A DNA stretch of 64,000 bases from Diatrype stigma. Lineage: Eukaryota; Ascomycota; Sordariomycetes; Xylariales; Diatrypaceae. A program made the translations under genes and the position numbers. The stretch is from positions 48,966 through 112,965 of the forward strand of contig JAKJXP020000128.1 in assembly GCA_022225965.2 (NCBI GenBank), in the 5' to 3' direction. Positions 11,838 to 24,724 of this stretch are shown in pieces (the first letter of the stretch is position 1; the number at the start of each line of letters is the position of its first letter). The notes under the pieces were generated by a model. The model was not told the DNA's origin, searched no databases, and worked only from the letters and a program-made list of their open reading frames with translations.

Positions 11838-11851
11838 AGTAAGAACTTCAT
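11838..11851 (-). pseudogene. Start codon fragment of the split secreted-protein gene
   Basis: On the minus strand ATG-AAG-TTC (11851-11843) is followed by TTACT, which abuts the LTR. Skipping the element and one copy of the 5-bp duplication, the frame enters the signal-peptide core at 5102 without a break. This restores the usual M-K-F start of a fungal signal peptide. Confidence 0.7.
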
Positions 11852-12872
11852 AGTAAGTGGTCTTTAACTAATTGAAAATTCCGTAGATGGGTATGAAACG
11901 GATAAAGAATAGCTGGAGAGTTGCTGTAAGTTGGCTATACCATTGCTTTAAGTCAAATGGCTGGAAGAGGGGAATACATTTATACTCAACGATTGGATTC
12001 AGTCTATTCTATCAAGCACTATGAATGTAATCAACTCAACTGATGATGCCATCTATATTTCAAGTGTAAACTCTGTATACAGTAAGCTGATATGTACGAG
12101 GTGAAGTGGATTGAAGATCAGAAGATGTTGAATAAATAAAATTGGCTTTCGATGATGCCAGCCTATACTATGCCAAGCTATATGACGCCAGCCTGTACGG
12201 CACGACTCCGAGAAATGATATGATCATTTGGCAAGATACGAATAACGGGTTCAATATTCCTACAATCCACCGAGTTATTTCAGTCTGTGCCCCTATAAAG
12301 ACCACGAGTCTGTAAGCACCTGACAAAGCGCCCCATCAAATGGCATTCCATTGCGGCAGTGGAACGACATAATATCCATATTTGCTGAAACCATATCTTT
12401 GCGTCACCAAAGGCAGCCAACCCAATCATGCTTAAGACTGATTCCTCCAACACATGGAGGACAATAGAAATAATTCTCTCCAGGCTCCAGGCTTCAACAT
12501 TGATGTCTGCAACAGCCCCAAGGCTTCGTGGCGAACCCAAGCTACTGGCCTACCTAAGCACATATATATGCACAAAGCAAAGATGGTAATGCTTTCTACA
12601 TGCAGTCAGCTATCGCTTTAATGATCTATGAAGATCTGTGATTGTACATCTCAGCTGAGTTGTACCACATTCTTTTGCACCGCTTCTACCCCACAGCGAT
12701 TTGGGGAAAGCCTAGGATTTATGCTGGGATGTAATGATATTGGCCATTTAATAAGTAATGGAAAGTATGCTATAGATGCTTAACATATTCATTTGTTAGG
12801 AACCTGCTGCTCAATGCATAAAGCTGCAATATAAAGCTCTAGGGCTAGATCTAAGCAGAACTTTGGTACTCT
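11852..12872. other. Promoter remnant of the split gene and 3' flank of the aldo/keto reductase
   Basis: The first few hundred bases would be the promoter of the secreted-protein gene. A minus-strand open frame at 12280-12540 (86 codons) has no recognisable domain and is not called. Confidence 0.4.
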
Positions 12873-14422
<1,550 letters not shown>

Positions 14423-14720
14423 TTTGACGTAGTTAAAGCGTGGTTTTAAAACGAAGATTTCTTTTTCTGTGTAAGTCAAGTTGCTGCTGAGGAAAATGTT
14501 TAAGAGAAGTCGCAGAACTGGTCCTTTTATATAATAAAAATCTATTTGTTTGGATTATAAGCGGTACCGCCAAAGGCCTCGTATTGAAAGATTTTACACA
14601 CGAATGCATAGCATAGCTATCATTAAGTCCGTGAAAGACTCATGACTAAACACTGTTACTATCTGTACTATGATATTAAAGCTTAAGAGTCAAGGGTAAT
14701 AGTACTAGATGAAGCTTTAG
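14423..14720. promoter_or_regulatory. Promoter region of the aldo/keto reductase
   Basis: AT-rich 5' flank of the minus-strand gene. No specific binding site is claimed. Confidence 0.35.
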
Positions 14721-15040
14721 TCTCGATGATAGCAATGCATGTTCTGCGGTTTGGTAGAGTTTCAGTACGTAATACACAGCAACTGCCGAATAACCTAATC
14801 AGATACGTCACGCTTGTGCAGGAGACCATCGACTTGTGCATCTTAGCTCCGGGCCGGAGTTAGATGAATTACTTTCTCTCCCGATGGTATGAAGGTATGT
14901 TCTGTGTTTTGGCAAAGTTCCAGTACATAATACACAGCAACTGCCGAATCATGCAAGCGGATACGTCACGCTTGTGAAGGAAATCATCGACCTTTGCATC
15001 TTAGTTCCGGACCGGAGTTAAACGAATTACTTTTTGTCTC
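14721..15040. repeat. Tandem duplication, two diverged copies of about 158 bp
   Basis: Copy 1 (about 14721-14880) and copy 2 (about 14882-15040) share long blocks such as AATACACAGCAACTGCCGAA, GATACGTCACGCTTGTG and CCGGAGTTA at a constant offset of 158. Differences are scattered substitutions, many of them transitions. No coding potential is seen. Confidence 0.8.
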
Positions 15041-15448
15041 CGTTGTCTATCTAAACCCCTAGTTCCGACTTATTGCCGCCGCTACAGGAAATATCTTTTC
15101 CCCAATTCACCACTGCTGCCTCATGCCGAGACACAGGACTGATAACCTCTGTCATGTGTCGCACCTGGCGGCAGGGTCCCGGCCCTACCTTCGTGCCAGA
15201 TTTCGCCGGCACTAGCCGGCACCCGTGTTATAATCATACGTTGAATAGCGCCGGCAATGGCACCAGACCCCATGAGCACATACTTATATCATTAAAGGAT
15301 CAAGTGAGAACTTCTGTCCGTTTATAACATAATACATAGGGCCTCTTTAACCATTCAGAGGCACGAGAGCCCGAGTTATGTTTGTGGGAAAAGCAGTCGC
15401 GTCACTTATCCTCCCTATTCCCCCCATGACTTACCCCCCTTATTCGGC
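15041..15448. other. Intergenic, no gene seen
   Basis: An 84-codon open frame at 15073-15327 has no family resemblance and unusual composition, and is not called. Confidence 0.4.
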
Positions 15449-16140
15449 AGCAGCTCTATAGGGGCCACAACCGATCCATAGGTGCGGCATCTTTATAAGG
15501 GCCACAGCCGACTCAGGGTGTCAAACAACGCAATCCACTGCAACCAAGCCCTCTGTTGAATGGACTGCAATAACTGCAAGCAGCACCATGGATTTAGTGG
15601 ACTAAAATTACGCAACTGCAACCAAATTGCAGTGGCATTGCAATGGTTGCAATACTTCCGGATGGGTTAAAGGAAGGGTGTACATATAGGTGGGAAGAGA
15701 GTTTTCGGCGTATTATCTGGAGTGTTCCAGCCGTATTTGTAGCCCTGCCTACCTGAGTAGTCGATTTTTGAAGGCATACCTATTCGATTTATAGCCTTTG
15801 CCCCTATTCGACCCCTACCTTTTTGTCCCTGATTATCCACTTACCCACTTGACCCATAAATTAACCCCCTTCAGTATTAACCCCTGAAACTCTGGTTGTG
15901 GCGGTGTATACTAGCCACAAAGCACTGCCACTGCAATTGTGCAACTAGTTGCGCAACGAGGTGAGGTTATCGTTGATTACGTTGCAGGTTACGTAATCTG
16001 GAAAAGTCCCAAAATGAATAGATTGCAAAAGCTGGTACCCCAAATAGTAGACATCACGTTATATAGGTTGCGTTGCTTGACACCCTGAGCCGACTTATAG
16101 GTACAGCAGCTTTATAAGGGCTACAGCCGGCCTATAGCTG
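15449..16140. repeat. 37-bp minisatellite, three units, interrupted by a transposon
   Basis: Units share the core CTTTATAAGGGCYACAGCCG. The core starts at 15454, 15491 and 16110. Removing the inserted 574-bp element plus one 8-bp target copy restores an exact 37-bp spacing (15491 to 15528). Confidence 0.75.
15514..16087. mobile_element. Non-autonomous hAT-type element (MITE), 574 bp
   Basis: It is bounded by terminal inverted repeats CAGGGTGTCAARCAACGCAA and flanked by identical 8-bp duplications AGCCGACT at 15506-15513 and 16088-16095. A CAGGG terminus with an 8-bp target duplication is the hAT superfamily signature. The interior has no transposase but has many short TGCAA/TTGCA repeats near both ends, typical of hAT subterminal transposase-binding sites. 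Confidence 0.9.
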
Positions 16141-16142
16141 CT

Positions 16143-16914
16143 ATCGCTGGCAGCAGTTTTACTCATAGAGGCAGTTTGCGTTAATAGGTAAACCTTAAGC
16201 TGGTCCGGCCAGGAAGCTCGGGCCAATGTTTTGCGCTCATACTTTTCTGATTGGGACGTGATCTCGAGGAAACATTCGACACAATAACCCTTCGTTACAC
16301 TTCAGTGCCGAAGCACCTACGCACAACTCGCGCAATATAACTTCAAGTAATCTTCAACATCATTCGCATTCGGCAAAAATTGGCGGGCGGCATCTCCTAG
16401 CTTCTCCCAATGACGTAGGTTGTTTTCTATAGTTGGTTACTTACAACGCGAGACTAACCAAGCCCGGGAGTGAGGAGTGGGGCATCCAAATCTTGAGGCT
16501 AGGGAGCATAGTCCCGCATAGTCCCGTAACCTAGAAGGCTAGAAGGCCCCGCAGCTCGCAGCCGGGATTACGCAGAGCCCCTCTTACCCCTTTCGGCATG
16601 TTGCTAGACTAGCATTTCCGGGACGCCTAGACCCGGCCCTGCCCGGCCTGTTCGGATTTTGAGTCCCGAGAACAAAAGGCGGCACCGGGGGTCTTTGCCC
16701 GAAAGTCGACCGGGCCGGTGTAGTATGAGATAAGAAGCGGCCGACGACCCCGGCAACATAAGAACGCCGGATCTAGTAATTAACTATAGTGTGCCCTTCA
16801 TTCAAAGTAGCCTACGTTTGCGTCTTGAGGCTTATTGCAGATAGCTAATTACAGTTTCGGGCTCAGCAGCCGGGTACGGATACACACAGCTTGACCCACC
16901 CAAAGCAAACCACC
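16143..16914. other. 5' flank of the aldehyde dehydrogenase gene
   Basis: GC-richer, with runs of CCCGG/GGGCC around 16540-16750. No coding signal is seen. The promoter and leader of the next gene must lie in its last few hundred bases. Confidence 0.4.
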
Positions 16915-18681
16915 ATGACGGATTCTACTGAGAACTACCACAACCCTATCGTTAACAAGGTGAGGAGGACCAGTCGATCGCTCAAGAATGTGTCCACGTG
17001 CTAACAATGCACTGCTTGCCGCATGAATAGCTGCGTGATGCGGGTTTGTTCATAGAGAAGGCCTTCGTCGATGGGCAATGGACGACCAAGGATACCCAGT
17101 TCGATGTTCTAGGTATGCATTTACTCCGAGACACGATAGCTATCCGCCCTTGTCTTGAGCAATTAAAAGTTCTCACCAGCATGATGCAGAACCTTCGACA
17201 GGCACTGTCCTAGGTCGAATGCCGAGCCTCGACCGCGACGACTTCCAAGCCGCCATTCGCAGTGCATCAGCCGCCCAGCCAAAGTTTTTCGAGAGCACCA
17301 CGGGGGCGGCTCGGGGGGCATTGTTGCGCAAATGGAGCGACCTCATTTTGACTAATGTGGATGATAGTGAGCCATATCAGGGTCGTTACCTCTTTTTTCA
17401 TTGCCCGTTCACTAACGTAGTTGGCCAGTCGCTACTATCATGAGCTTGGAGAATGGGAAAACGATTGGCGAAGCGAAAGGAGAGACTGCATATGCCGCAA
17501 GCTTCATCTCCTGGTTCGCCGAAGAAGCCACGCGATCGTACGGTACCACGATCCCGTCATCTTCCCCCGACACCACGCTCCTCACCATCCGCGAGCCGGT
17601 AGGCGTGTGCGGGATCATCACCCCGTGGAACTTCCCTGCAGCGATGATCACCCGGAAAGTTGGGCCCGCCATAGCGGCAGGCTGCTCTGTCGTCATCAAG
17701 CCCCCCAGCGAGACCCCCTTTACGTGCATGGCGCTGGTCAAGCTCGCGCTCGAGGCGGGAATCCCCCCACAGCTGATCCAGGTATGCCCCACGAAGGACC
17801 GAGCCGCCGCTACGGAGCTCGCGACGAACCCGCTCGTCAACAAGATCTCCTTCACGGGCTCGACCGGCGTGGGCAAGATGCTGGCGAAACTAGCCGCGGG
17901 CACCCTCAAGAAAGTCAGCCTAGAGCTGGGCGGCAACGCCCCATTCATCGTCTTCGACGATGCGAACCTGGACATCGCCGCCGAGGGCGCCATGTTCTGC
18001 AAGTTCCGCTGTTCCGGACAGACTTGTGTTTGGTAACTCATCTCCTACCTTCCCACCAAATCGGTTGGATGCAATGCGCTGACGCCCAAAAGCGCCAACC
18101 GCTTGTACGTGCAGAAGTCTGCCGTCAAGTCGTTTACAGAAAAGCTTGTACAAAAGGTCGCCGCTCTAAAGATGGGTGCGGGACTCGATCCATCTACAAC
18201 GCAGGGTCCGCTGGTGAACAAGGCGGCGGTAGAAAAAGCCCAATCGCATGTGGACGACGCGTTGAAGAAAGGCGCCAAGCTGGAGATCGGCGGGAAGCCT
18301 CGCCAGGACAGTCCCGGCTATTTCTTCGAGCCGACGGTTGTTTCCGGAGTCACAACAGAGATGGTCGTGAGCAAAGATGAGACGTTCGGACCACTCGCAC
18401 CAATATTTGTCTTCGAGACAGAAGACGAGGTTGTTCGTCTTGCGAACGACACGGAATTCGGTCTGGCTGGGTACTTCTTCTCTTGTGATGTCGGCCGTGC
18501 TTGGAGAGTGGCCCAGCGTCTCCAAGTGGGCATGGTGGGTGTAAACACGGGCAAGATAAGCGCCGCTGAAGCGCCTTTCGGCGGCGTCAAGGAAAGTGGC
18601 TACGGCAAGGAAGGCAGTCTGTACGGTTTGGCGGATTATCAGAACATCAAGAGCATAACATTTGGGAATTTGCAACAATAG
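16915..18681 (+). CDS. Succinate-semialdehyde dehydrogenase-type aldehyde dehydrogenase, five exons
   Basis: Exons: 16915-16959, 17031-17112, 17190-17366, 17429-18032, 18093-18681, all GT-AG, phase-consistent, 498 aa, the normal ALDH length. It oxidises an aldehyde to the acid with NAD(P)+; the closest resemblance is to the SSADH class of the GABA shunt. Visible marks: TPWNFPAAMI near residue 166, the cofactor loop FTGSTGVGK at 244, general base Glu267 (LELGGNAPF), nucleophile Cys301 (GQTC, just before an intron) and the C-terminal APFGGVKESGYGKEG. The ATG at 16915 opens a 15-codon first exon. The second intron contains an in-frame continuation that could mislead gene finders. It is a plausible partner of the neighbouring reductase. 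Substrate specificity is inferred only. Confidence 0.92.
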
Positions 18682-19371
18682 TAAAGCTAGCATATGAAGA
18701 AAGGTGTAATCCATAGTCGAACAGAATGCGCAATTGGCGGGCATCCACCAAGACCACCTCATTATATGTCGCTGTTGATGCTTGAAAGCAGAGCAAGAAT
18801 TGATGGCCTTGTACCCCTGGAGGAGCCCTGGAAGGTGTATGTTGTTGTTATCAACCGACAACAGCTTTTTATTGGCAGTAGCTAGGCGTGGAACCCAATT
18901 TTCAAGAAGTTTTGAAGCCGTAAAGCTCATTCATTAGATGCATCGTCTATAAGATTGAGCCAATCCCGAGAAAGGCCGGTGCCTGTTCAATGTACTTATA
19001 GGCATTGAAGCACAAGCCCTACGGCTACTAATGATGCAAGCTCTCTGGTATTACGGGCCATAAGCACAGGTGTCGATTTATTGGTATTCTTTATCGGGAG
19101 CAACGCGTGTTAAGTCCAATCCCATAGAAACGATATGCAAACCATCGATTGATGTAGACATCTCTACCTCAGTGGATAGAGGACTCTTCCTTTTAGAATC
19201 GTAAGTAGGAACTGAAAAACCACGACAATGACTTCTGTGTAAGGTCAGGTTGTATATTGTACGGTAAGACAGCGTGCACCTCCGTAGAGTTCACACATAA
19301 GACTACAAACAAACGCTCCGCATGCTTTCCACCCCGCTCTTAATAAGACTTCATACGGAGATTGACTCGAT
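18682..19371. other. Convergent intergenic region
   Basis: It lies between the 3' ends of the aldehyde dehydrogenase (+) and the sugar transporter (-). No gene or repeat is seen. Confidence 0.5.
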
Positions 19372-21100
19372 TTACACGTCACTGACAACTCCTCCTGTCT
19401 GCACCTGCTGGGTCGAGATGATGTAGGCCTTGAGAGCTTCCTTCTCCTCCCTTGTAGCATTGTCACCAAAAACAGCATCCATCTCTTCCAACGTCTTCCC
19501 TTTGGTTTCGGGGAGTAGGTAGAAAGCCCACACAACAGCCAAGCCGCACCACGCGGCGAAGAAGACGTAGGTTCCAAAGCCCCACCGCTCCATCATCGGT
19601 GGTGTCACGAGGCCGATGATGAAGTTGCCCAGCCATACGGTCGCAGTGGACAGTGCAACACCCTTAGATCGCGAAGCGTTCGGGTAAACTTCTGCTGGCA
19701 ACGCCCACCCCAGAGGCGAGTAGGAGACACCGAACATGAGGACAAACAGGAATGCCATCGCCACGGCCCCCCAGCCAGCTGCCGTGTTTGCTAACCAGTT
19801 CTGGGAATACAGACCAGACAGCACGGCCATGATGCCCCAAGCGACAAGGCCTCCGACACCACCCAAAATGGCGAGGGGCCGGCGACCAAGGTGGTCAATA
19901 ATAGTAAAGCAGATAGCCACCGCGACAAGCTGCAAAATATTGAAAATTCCAGACATGATCAAGGCCATCTCGGAACTCTGGCCGAGCGACTGGAAAAGGG
20001 TCGGCGCATAGTATATGAAGGCGTTGATACCCGAGAACTGTTGGAAGAAAGCCACGCCGACGGCTACATAAGTACGACGCCGTGACTTGGCCCCGAAGAG
20101 GTCCAACCAGCCGAGCAGCTCGAGTTTGAGAAAGCCAGCGTTGGGATGCCTCTTGATTTGCATGGCCCTCTGTACGGCAACCTCAGCAAGGATGCCCCTG
20201 TGTTCGGCTTGCACGCGGGGGTCGGTATCAGGCAGTCTTCGGAGCTGTGCTAAGCTCTGCATCGCCTCGTCGGAACGATCGACCAGGGCAAGCCAACGCG
20301 GCGAGTAGGGATAGAAGTGGATGCCGATTCCTAGAATGGTCGCGCAGACCATCTGTAGACCAAAAGGGAGACGAAAGGCGATCTCGCCATCCAAATGTCT
20401 GGTGCCATACGTGATGAAGAAAGAAATGATGACACCTGAGACAATGGAGAGGGACTCGAGCACGAGCAGCGTTCCTCGTAGATTTGGCGGCGCAATCTCA
20501 CAGATGTAGATCGGAGCTCCCTTCACAAACACATTAGCTCGAGTCCCTCTGCAGAAATAGCGATAATCCAGCACATACCATAGCCAAAGTGCCGACTCCA
20601 ATACCCCCAATCGTCCTGCCTGTAACAAGGACGGCATATGACGGGGCTGCGGTTTGCATAATGGCCCCAATATTGAAGATCACAACGACGACTGTCAGGG
20701 CCCATTTTCGCGAGATTTTATCAGCAAGAGTGGGCATGAAGAAGCAGCCTAGGAAGGCGCCAAACTCGAGCATGCCCGTCATCAGCCCCTTTCCAAAGGC
20801 CGTTTCTGCCATGGGGAAGGTTTCGTGGAATTGATCCATGACATTGACAATAGAGATGACACCTTGATCGTAGCCGAAAGAGAAGCCACCCAGCGAGGCC
20901 AGGAAAGCGGCGCCGAGGACATAAGGCGAGCCGACCAGACCAGACAGGCCCGCCTTTCCGTATGTTATGTGCTCGGTAGAATTTACGTCAACGTCGACGG
21001 TGCGAATGGCGGTGATATCATTCGTATTCTCAACGAACTCAACCGCCAACTCGCCGACTCCAGGCTTGCTGTCGTCTACATCGAGCATAGGCGACGCCAT
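19372..21100 (-). CDS. MFS sugar transporter, two exons
   Basis: Exons 21100-20579 and 20520-19372 with one 58-bp intron, 556 aa. The ATG at 21100 (MASPMLDVDD) sits in a strong CCACCATGG context and is preferred over upstream non-ATG readings. It is a twelve-helix major-facilitator sugar/H+ symporter of the plasma membrane: helix 1 FGYDQGVIS, ADKISRKWALT in the helix 2-3 loop, GRTIGGIGVGTLAM in helix 4, YPYSPRWLAL (a PESPR variant) after helix 6, IYYAPTLFQSLG in helix 7, DHLGRRPLAILGG in the helix 8-9 loop, and the family-end LPETKGKTLEEMD. The imported sugar cannot be assigned. It lies beside the BVMO and transketolase genes on the same strand. Confidence 0.93.
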
Positions 21101-22178
21101 GGTGGAGATTGCAACTTCACGGAGAAGCAAGCGTGGAGTGTGAAGGATGGGAGGAGACAAACGAGGAACGGATTAGAGCCAATGCCGTCTCTACAACAAC
21201 ACAATGGATGAGAACCGAGACGTGCATGATGTCGGGTCCTGGTTTCTTTACTTATAGGAATCTTGCGAGCTCTGATTCTTGCTGTCAGATCGTGTCCGTC
21301 TGGGTGACCCGACTTTACCCCTCATGCTATTGGCTCGCCCGTGCCGGATTTGGAAAAATTCCCCGTGGGGAAGCCATGCGGGAAGCCATGCATAGATACC
21401 GAGCGGACACCAAGCGGGATGGTGACAGGGCTACCGAGCCCCATCCCCAACGTCATAACGACTACGTATAGGCACGCTAACAAGCATCTCATTATCGCTC
21501 GCAGTGCAGCTCCACTTACGGTCATGATTCCCGATGTCGATCTTAACCGTGTCCAGTGTCTGGTCAAGTGTGAACCTGGATGGGCGACTAGTCTAGCCTC
21601 ACCCACAGAAGGGCCGTTGAGAAAGGACTCCCTCCGCCGGGGTAGTGTTGGCGGTTTGGGAAAAACGCGTAACTCGGCGAGCAGGCGATGACTAGAATCC
21701 TACCTAGCCTAGTGCCGAGTCTCAAGATCGTGGGGTAATGATGGGGTACCATGGGGCACCATGGGGCACGGATGGGGTCCCCATGATAATCTGACCCTCA
21801 TACTAGGTAGGCTACTCGTGAATTAGTGCACATGACAATAACAATGCCGATACAGAGGCATTGGCAGTATAGAGCGGCATCATTAGGATCATGCACTAGG
21901 GTGCAATATGACGAACACAAGTCTTTATTCGTTTGAGCGATGACGACTGACCTTTCCCTTGAACATCGGAATAATGTTCTGAACTACTACGTAGGTCTTA
22001 AACTCTTAACTGCATCCATATTTTTATTACGCTTGCTTCTACACTCCAGCGTCAAGACAGCCAATACGTTGTCCGGGTTTGAAATGAAGAGGCAGACTCC
22101 GGGAAATTGGAATTATCGGATATTGCAAAAGTAGGGCTCATCTAACTAGCTATCCAAGACGGCAGGGTAGATACACAA
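21101..22178. promoter_or_regulatory. Promoter of the sugar transporter and 3' flank of the BVMO gene
   Basis: The part near 21101 serves the minus-strand transporter. No coding sequence is recognised; open frames at 21109-21691 overlap each other and have no domain. A short GC repeat occurs at 21731-21778. Confidence 0.4.
21731..21778. repeat. 10-bp tandem repeat ATGGGGYACC
   Basis: About four to five imperfect units. The TGGGG cores resemble fungal carbon-repressor (CreA/Mig1-type) binding cores, but only one (GTGGGG at 21730) fits the SYGGRG consensus, so a regulatory role is only a suggestion. Confidence 0.5.
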
Positions 22179-23978
22179 CTATCTAGACGTTACAAGCTCA
22201 CTAGCTCTCTTATACACGTTCCCCAGAAAACTGCCAATGTACGGCAGGGCTGGCTTAGCAGCAGAAGACTTGGCAACCAATAAGACAACAGCTAAAGTAA
22301 GCAAGGCCTTGACTGTAAACGACGTCCGGACCAGGCGCCGGGCTGCGTTCAGGGGCCACCAGACACTGGTCCCGGTATATATGAAGGCCGAGCGGTCCGG
22401 GAAGTAGGTCCTCCACCAGAAGGACCGCGCCTTGCCGGGCCAGGAGGCCGCGTTGCGGCCGTAGTTGCCGATGTACCAGTTCGAGCAGTCGGCGGCGAAG
22501 ACCGTGTCGGCGAGCTGGCGGTGGATGGCGTTGGTCTCGCGGTCCTCGGCGGCCTGCTTGACCTCGACCGCCTCGGCCCGGTGGTCCAGCAGGGGGACGA
22601 ACAGCGACTTGATGGCGTAGTCGACCTGGGTCTCGCACGCGAACAGTGCCGAGTTGTTGGCCGGGAACGTGTTGGGGCCGAAGATCATGGCCAGGTTCGG
22701 GAAGTTGTGCACGTACGTGCCCAGGTAGGCCTGCGCGCCGCGGCACTCCTTCCACTGGTCCGCGAGCGACTTGCCCGTCGCCCCCACGATGTGCATCGGC
22801 GTCAGGAACTCGCTCACCTGGAAGCCCGTGGCCAGGACGATGATGTCGAAGTCGTCCTTCCGGCCCGACGCGCTGACGATGCCCGTCTCGGTGATCTCCC
22901 GGATGCCCTCGGGCAGCAGGTGGACGTTCTTGCGGTTCAGGCTGTCGAGGTAGCCCGGGTCGAAGATGCGGCGCTTGCAGCCCAGGGGGAAGTTGGGGAT
23001 TAGGCTTTCGCTGTACTCCGGCTTGACCTTGGACCGGATGTATTTCTTGGACTCGGCCTCTGCATTGGTGCGCTCTCTGAGACCCTTGGGGGTCGGGAAG
23101 TACGTCGTCGTTTCCTCGTCGGCGTCGAGGAAGATCCTGAGGCGGAGCCAGCGCTGGTACAGAGGGACCCAGCGGAACAGGGCCCTGTCGAAAGCGGTGT
23201 AGTCCCGGTTCGGTCTGTCATGGAACCACTGTCCGCTGCGTGCGTATTGCTGGACGAACGCAGCTTCCTTGGCTACAGCAGGCACGACTTGAGCAGCGCT
23301 GCATCCATTGCCGATCACAGCCACGCGCTTCCCTTTGTAGCTCACGCTGTGATCCCAGCGAGCCGTGTGGAACATGTGGCCTTGGAACTTCTCGGCGCCG
23401 GGGAACTTGGCGTTGCGCGGGAACGAGATCGCCCCCACGGCGGAGACGAACACCGAAGCCAGACGAGTGTATTCAATCTTCGTCTTGTGGTCCTTGAGAT
23501 GGACTTCCCACTTCTTCTTATCGTTGAGCCATGTTGCACCGGTGCACTCGACCGAGCCGTGTATGTGTTTGCGAATATCGAATTTGTCAACGGTATCTTC
23601 GATGTCTGTTATTGAAGTTAGTCACAGGGGTCCCTTCGCTCGCGCGGCTAAGGCTTCTCACATTGTAGAATTTCTTCTTGCTCGCACAGCTCCTTAGACC
23701 AGTTTGGGTTCAAGTTGAAGCTGAAAGAGTACAGATGCGACTTCAGGTCACAACCACTGGAGAGTCTCAATCAGCCTACATATCAATACAATAAAAGGTG
23801 TGTTCGCAATGCAAAGGCGTAAATTCGCTTACCATCCTGGATATGTATTCAGCCTCCATGTACCTCCTGGACCATCGAACTTGTCGTAAATTGTGAAGTC
23901 ATGAAATCCAAGCTCGTGCTTGAGCCGATAGGCCATGGCAATCCCCGCCGGGCCTGCACCGATGATTATGGCATCCAT
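22179..23978 (-). CDS. Baeyer-Villiger-type flavin monooxygenase (class B), three exons, C-terminal membrane anchor
   Basis: Exons 23978-23833, 23756-23662, 23605-22179, phase-consistent, 555 aa. It has two Rossmann motifs: IIGAGPAGIAMAY at the N-terminus for FAD and VIGNGCSAAQ for NADPH. Between them lies FQGHMFHTARWD (residues 154-165), an exact match to the BVMO fingerprint F-x-G-x3-H-x3-W-D. GGTWRLNTYPGC and SHLYSFSF are also family blocks. It would insert one oxygen beside a ketone to give an ester or lactone, or oxidise a soft heteroatom. The last 45 residues hold a hydrophobic helix (LLTLAVVLLVAKS), so the enzyme is probably membrane-anchored. The lower strand's high GC produces long antisense open frames that are not genes. 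The substrate is unknown. Confidence 0.92.
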
Positions 23979-24724
23979 CGTTGTAACTTTGGCACAGATT
24001 GTGCTTCTCAAACGAACTTCCGTGACTGATCGCAGCTTTTTAGGGGCTAATGACTATTCAAAAAAGGTGCTCGAGCTTTAAGAAACAAAATGAGACTTCA
24101 ATATAATACCGTTGAATAAGCTACAGAGCTATCTATCGTCGGCTGAAAAGCAGCGCTCGGATGTGAAAATGCTTTGATCCTATCTACTAGCTATTTTGCC
24201 ATCGGAGCCGTATTGCGACTGGGATCCATATCGCGAACGCCGTAATCCAGCATGGTACGACGTACCGTATGATCAACGGTGACCCTGCGCGGTGTCGGGA
24301 GTCGATTTCCGATATGCGGCCCACGGCATCGGAGCACGAACGGTGCCAGAGGATATCGCTAAAGGGGAACTGACCATCCGTTTTACACAGGAATGACGTA
24401 ACTAGTTACAGAGCCGATATTTCGGATTCTCAAACCAGAACGGACCTCTCCTACGACGCTATACCTTATACGTATGGAGACTTGAATCGTTGTTTTACCG
24501 AAGTTGACACAGATACTTTGTACTTCCAGGCGTTTTCTATCTACTTTTCCTCAGTTGTTCACATCAGACCGGCTTACCTCGATTCGGAGCTTACCTCGAG
24601 TCTGGTATCATGAGTAGCAGTTTCATCTGAGGGCCTTCATAATACTGCCATGTAACAAGTAAAGCTGGTAGGGTCAAAATATTTCATATTCGCCAAAGTC
24701 CAACTAGCTATGCTTCTGCCCCTT
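23979..24724. promoter_or_regulatory. BVMO promoter and 3' flank of the transketolase/DHAS gene
   Basis: No gene or repeat is recognised. The BVMO promoter must lie in the part next to 23979. Confidence 0.4.

Noticed and set aside
12280..12540. 86-codon minus-strand frame with some hydrophobic character
   Set aside because: No recognisable domain, no start context and no splice partners found.
15073..15327. 84-codon open frame
   Set aside because: Composition is not gene-like and there is no similarity to a known family.
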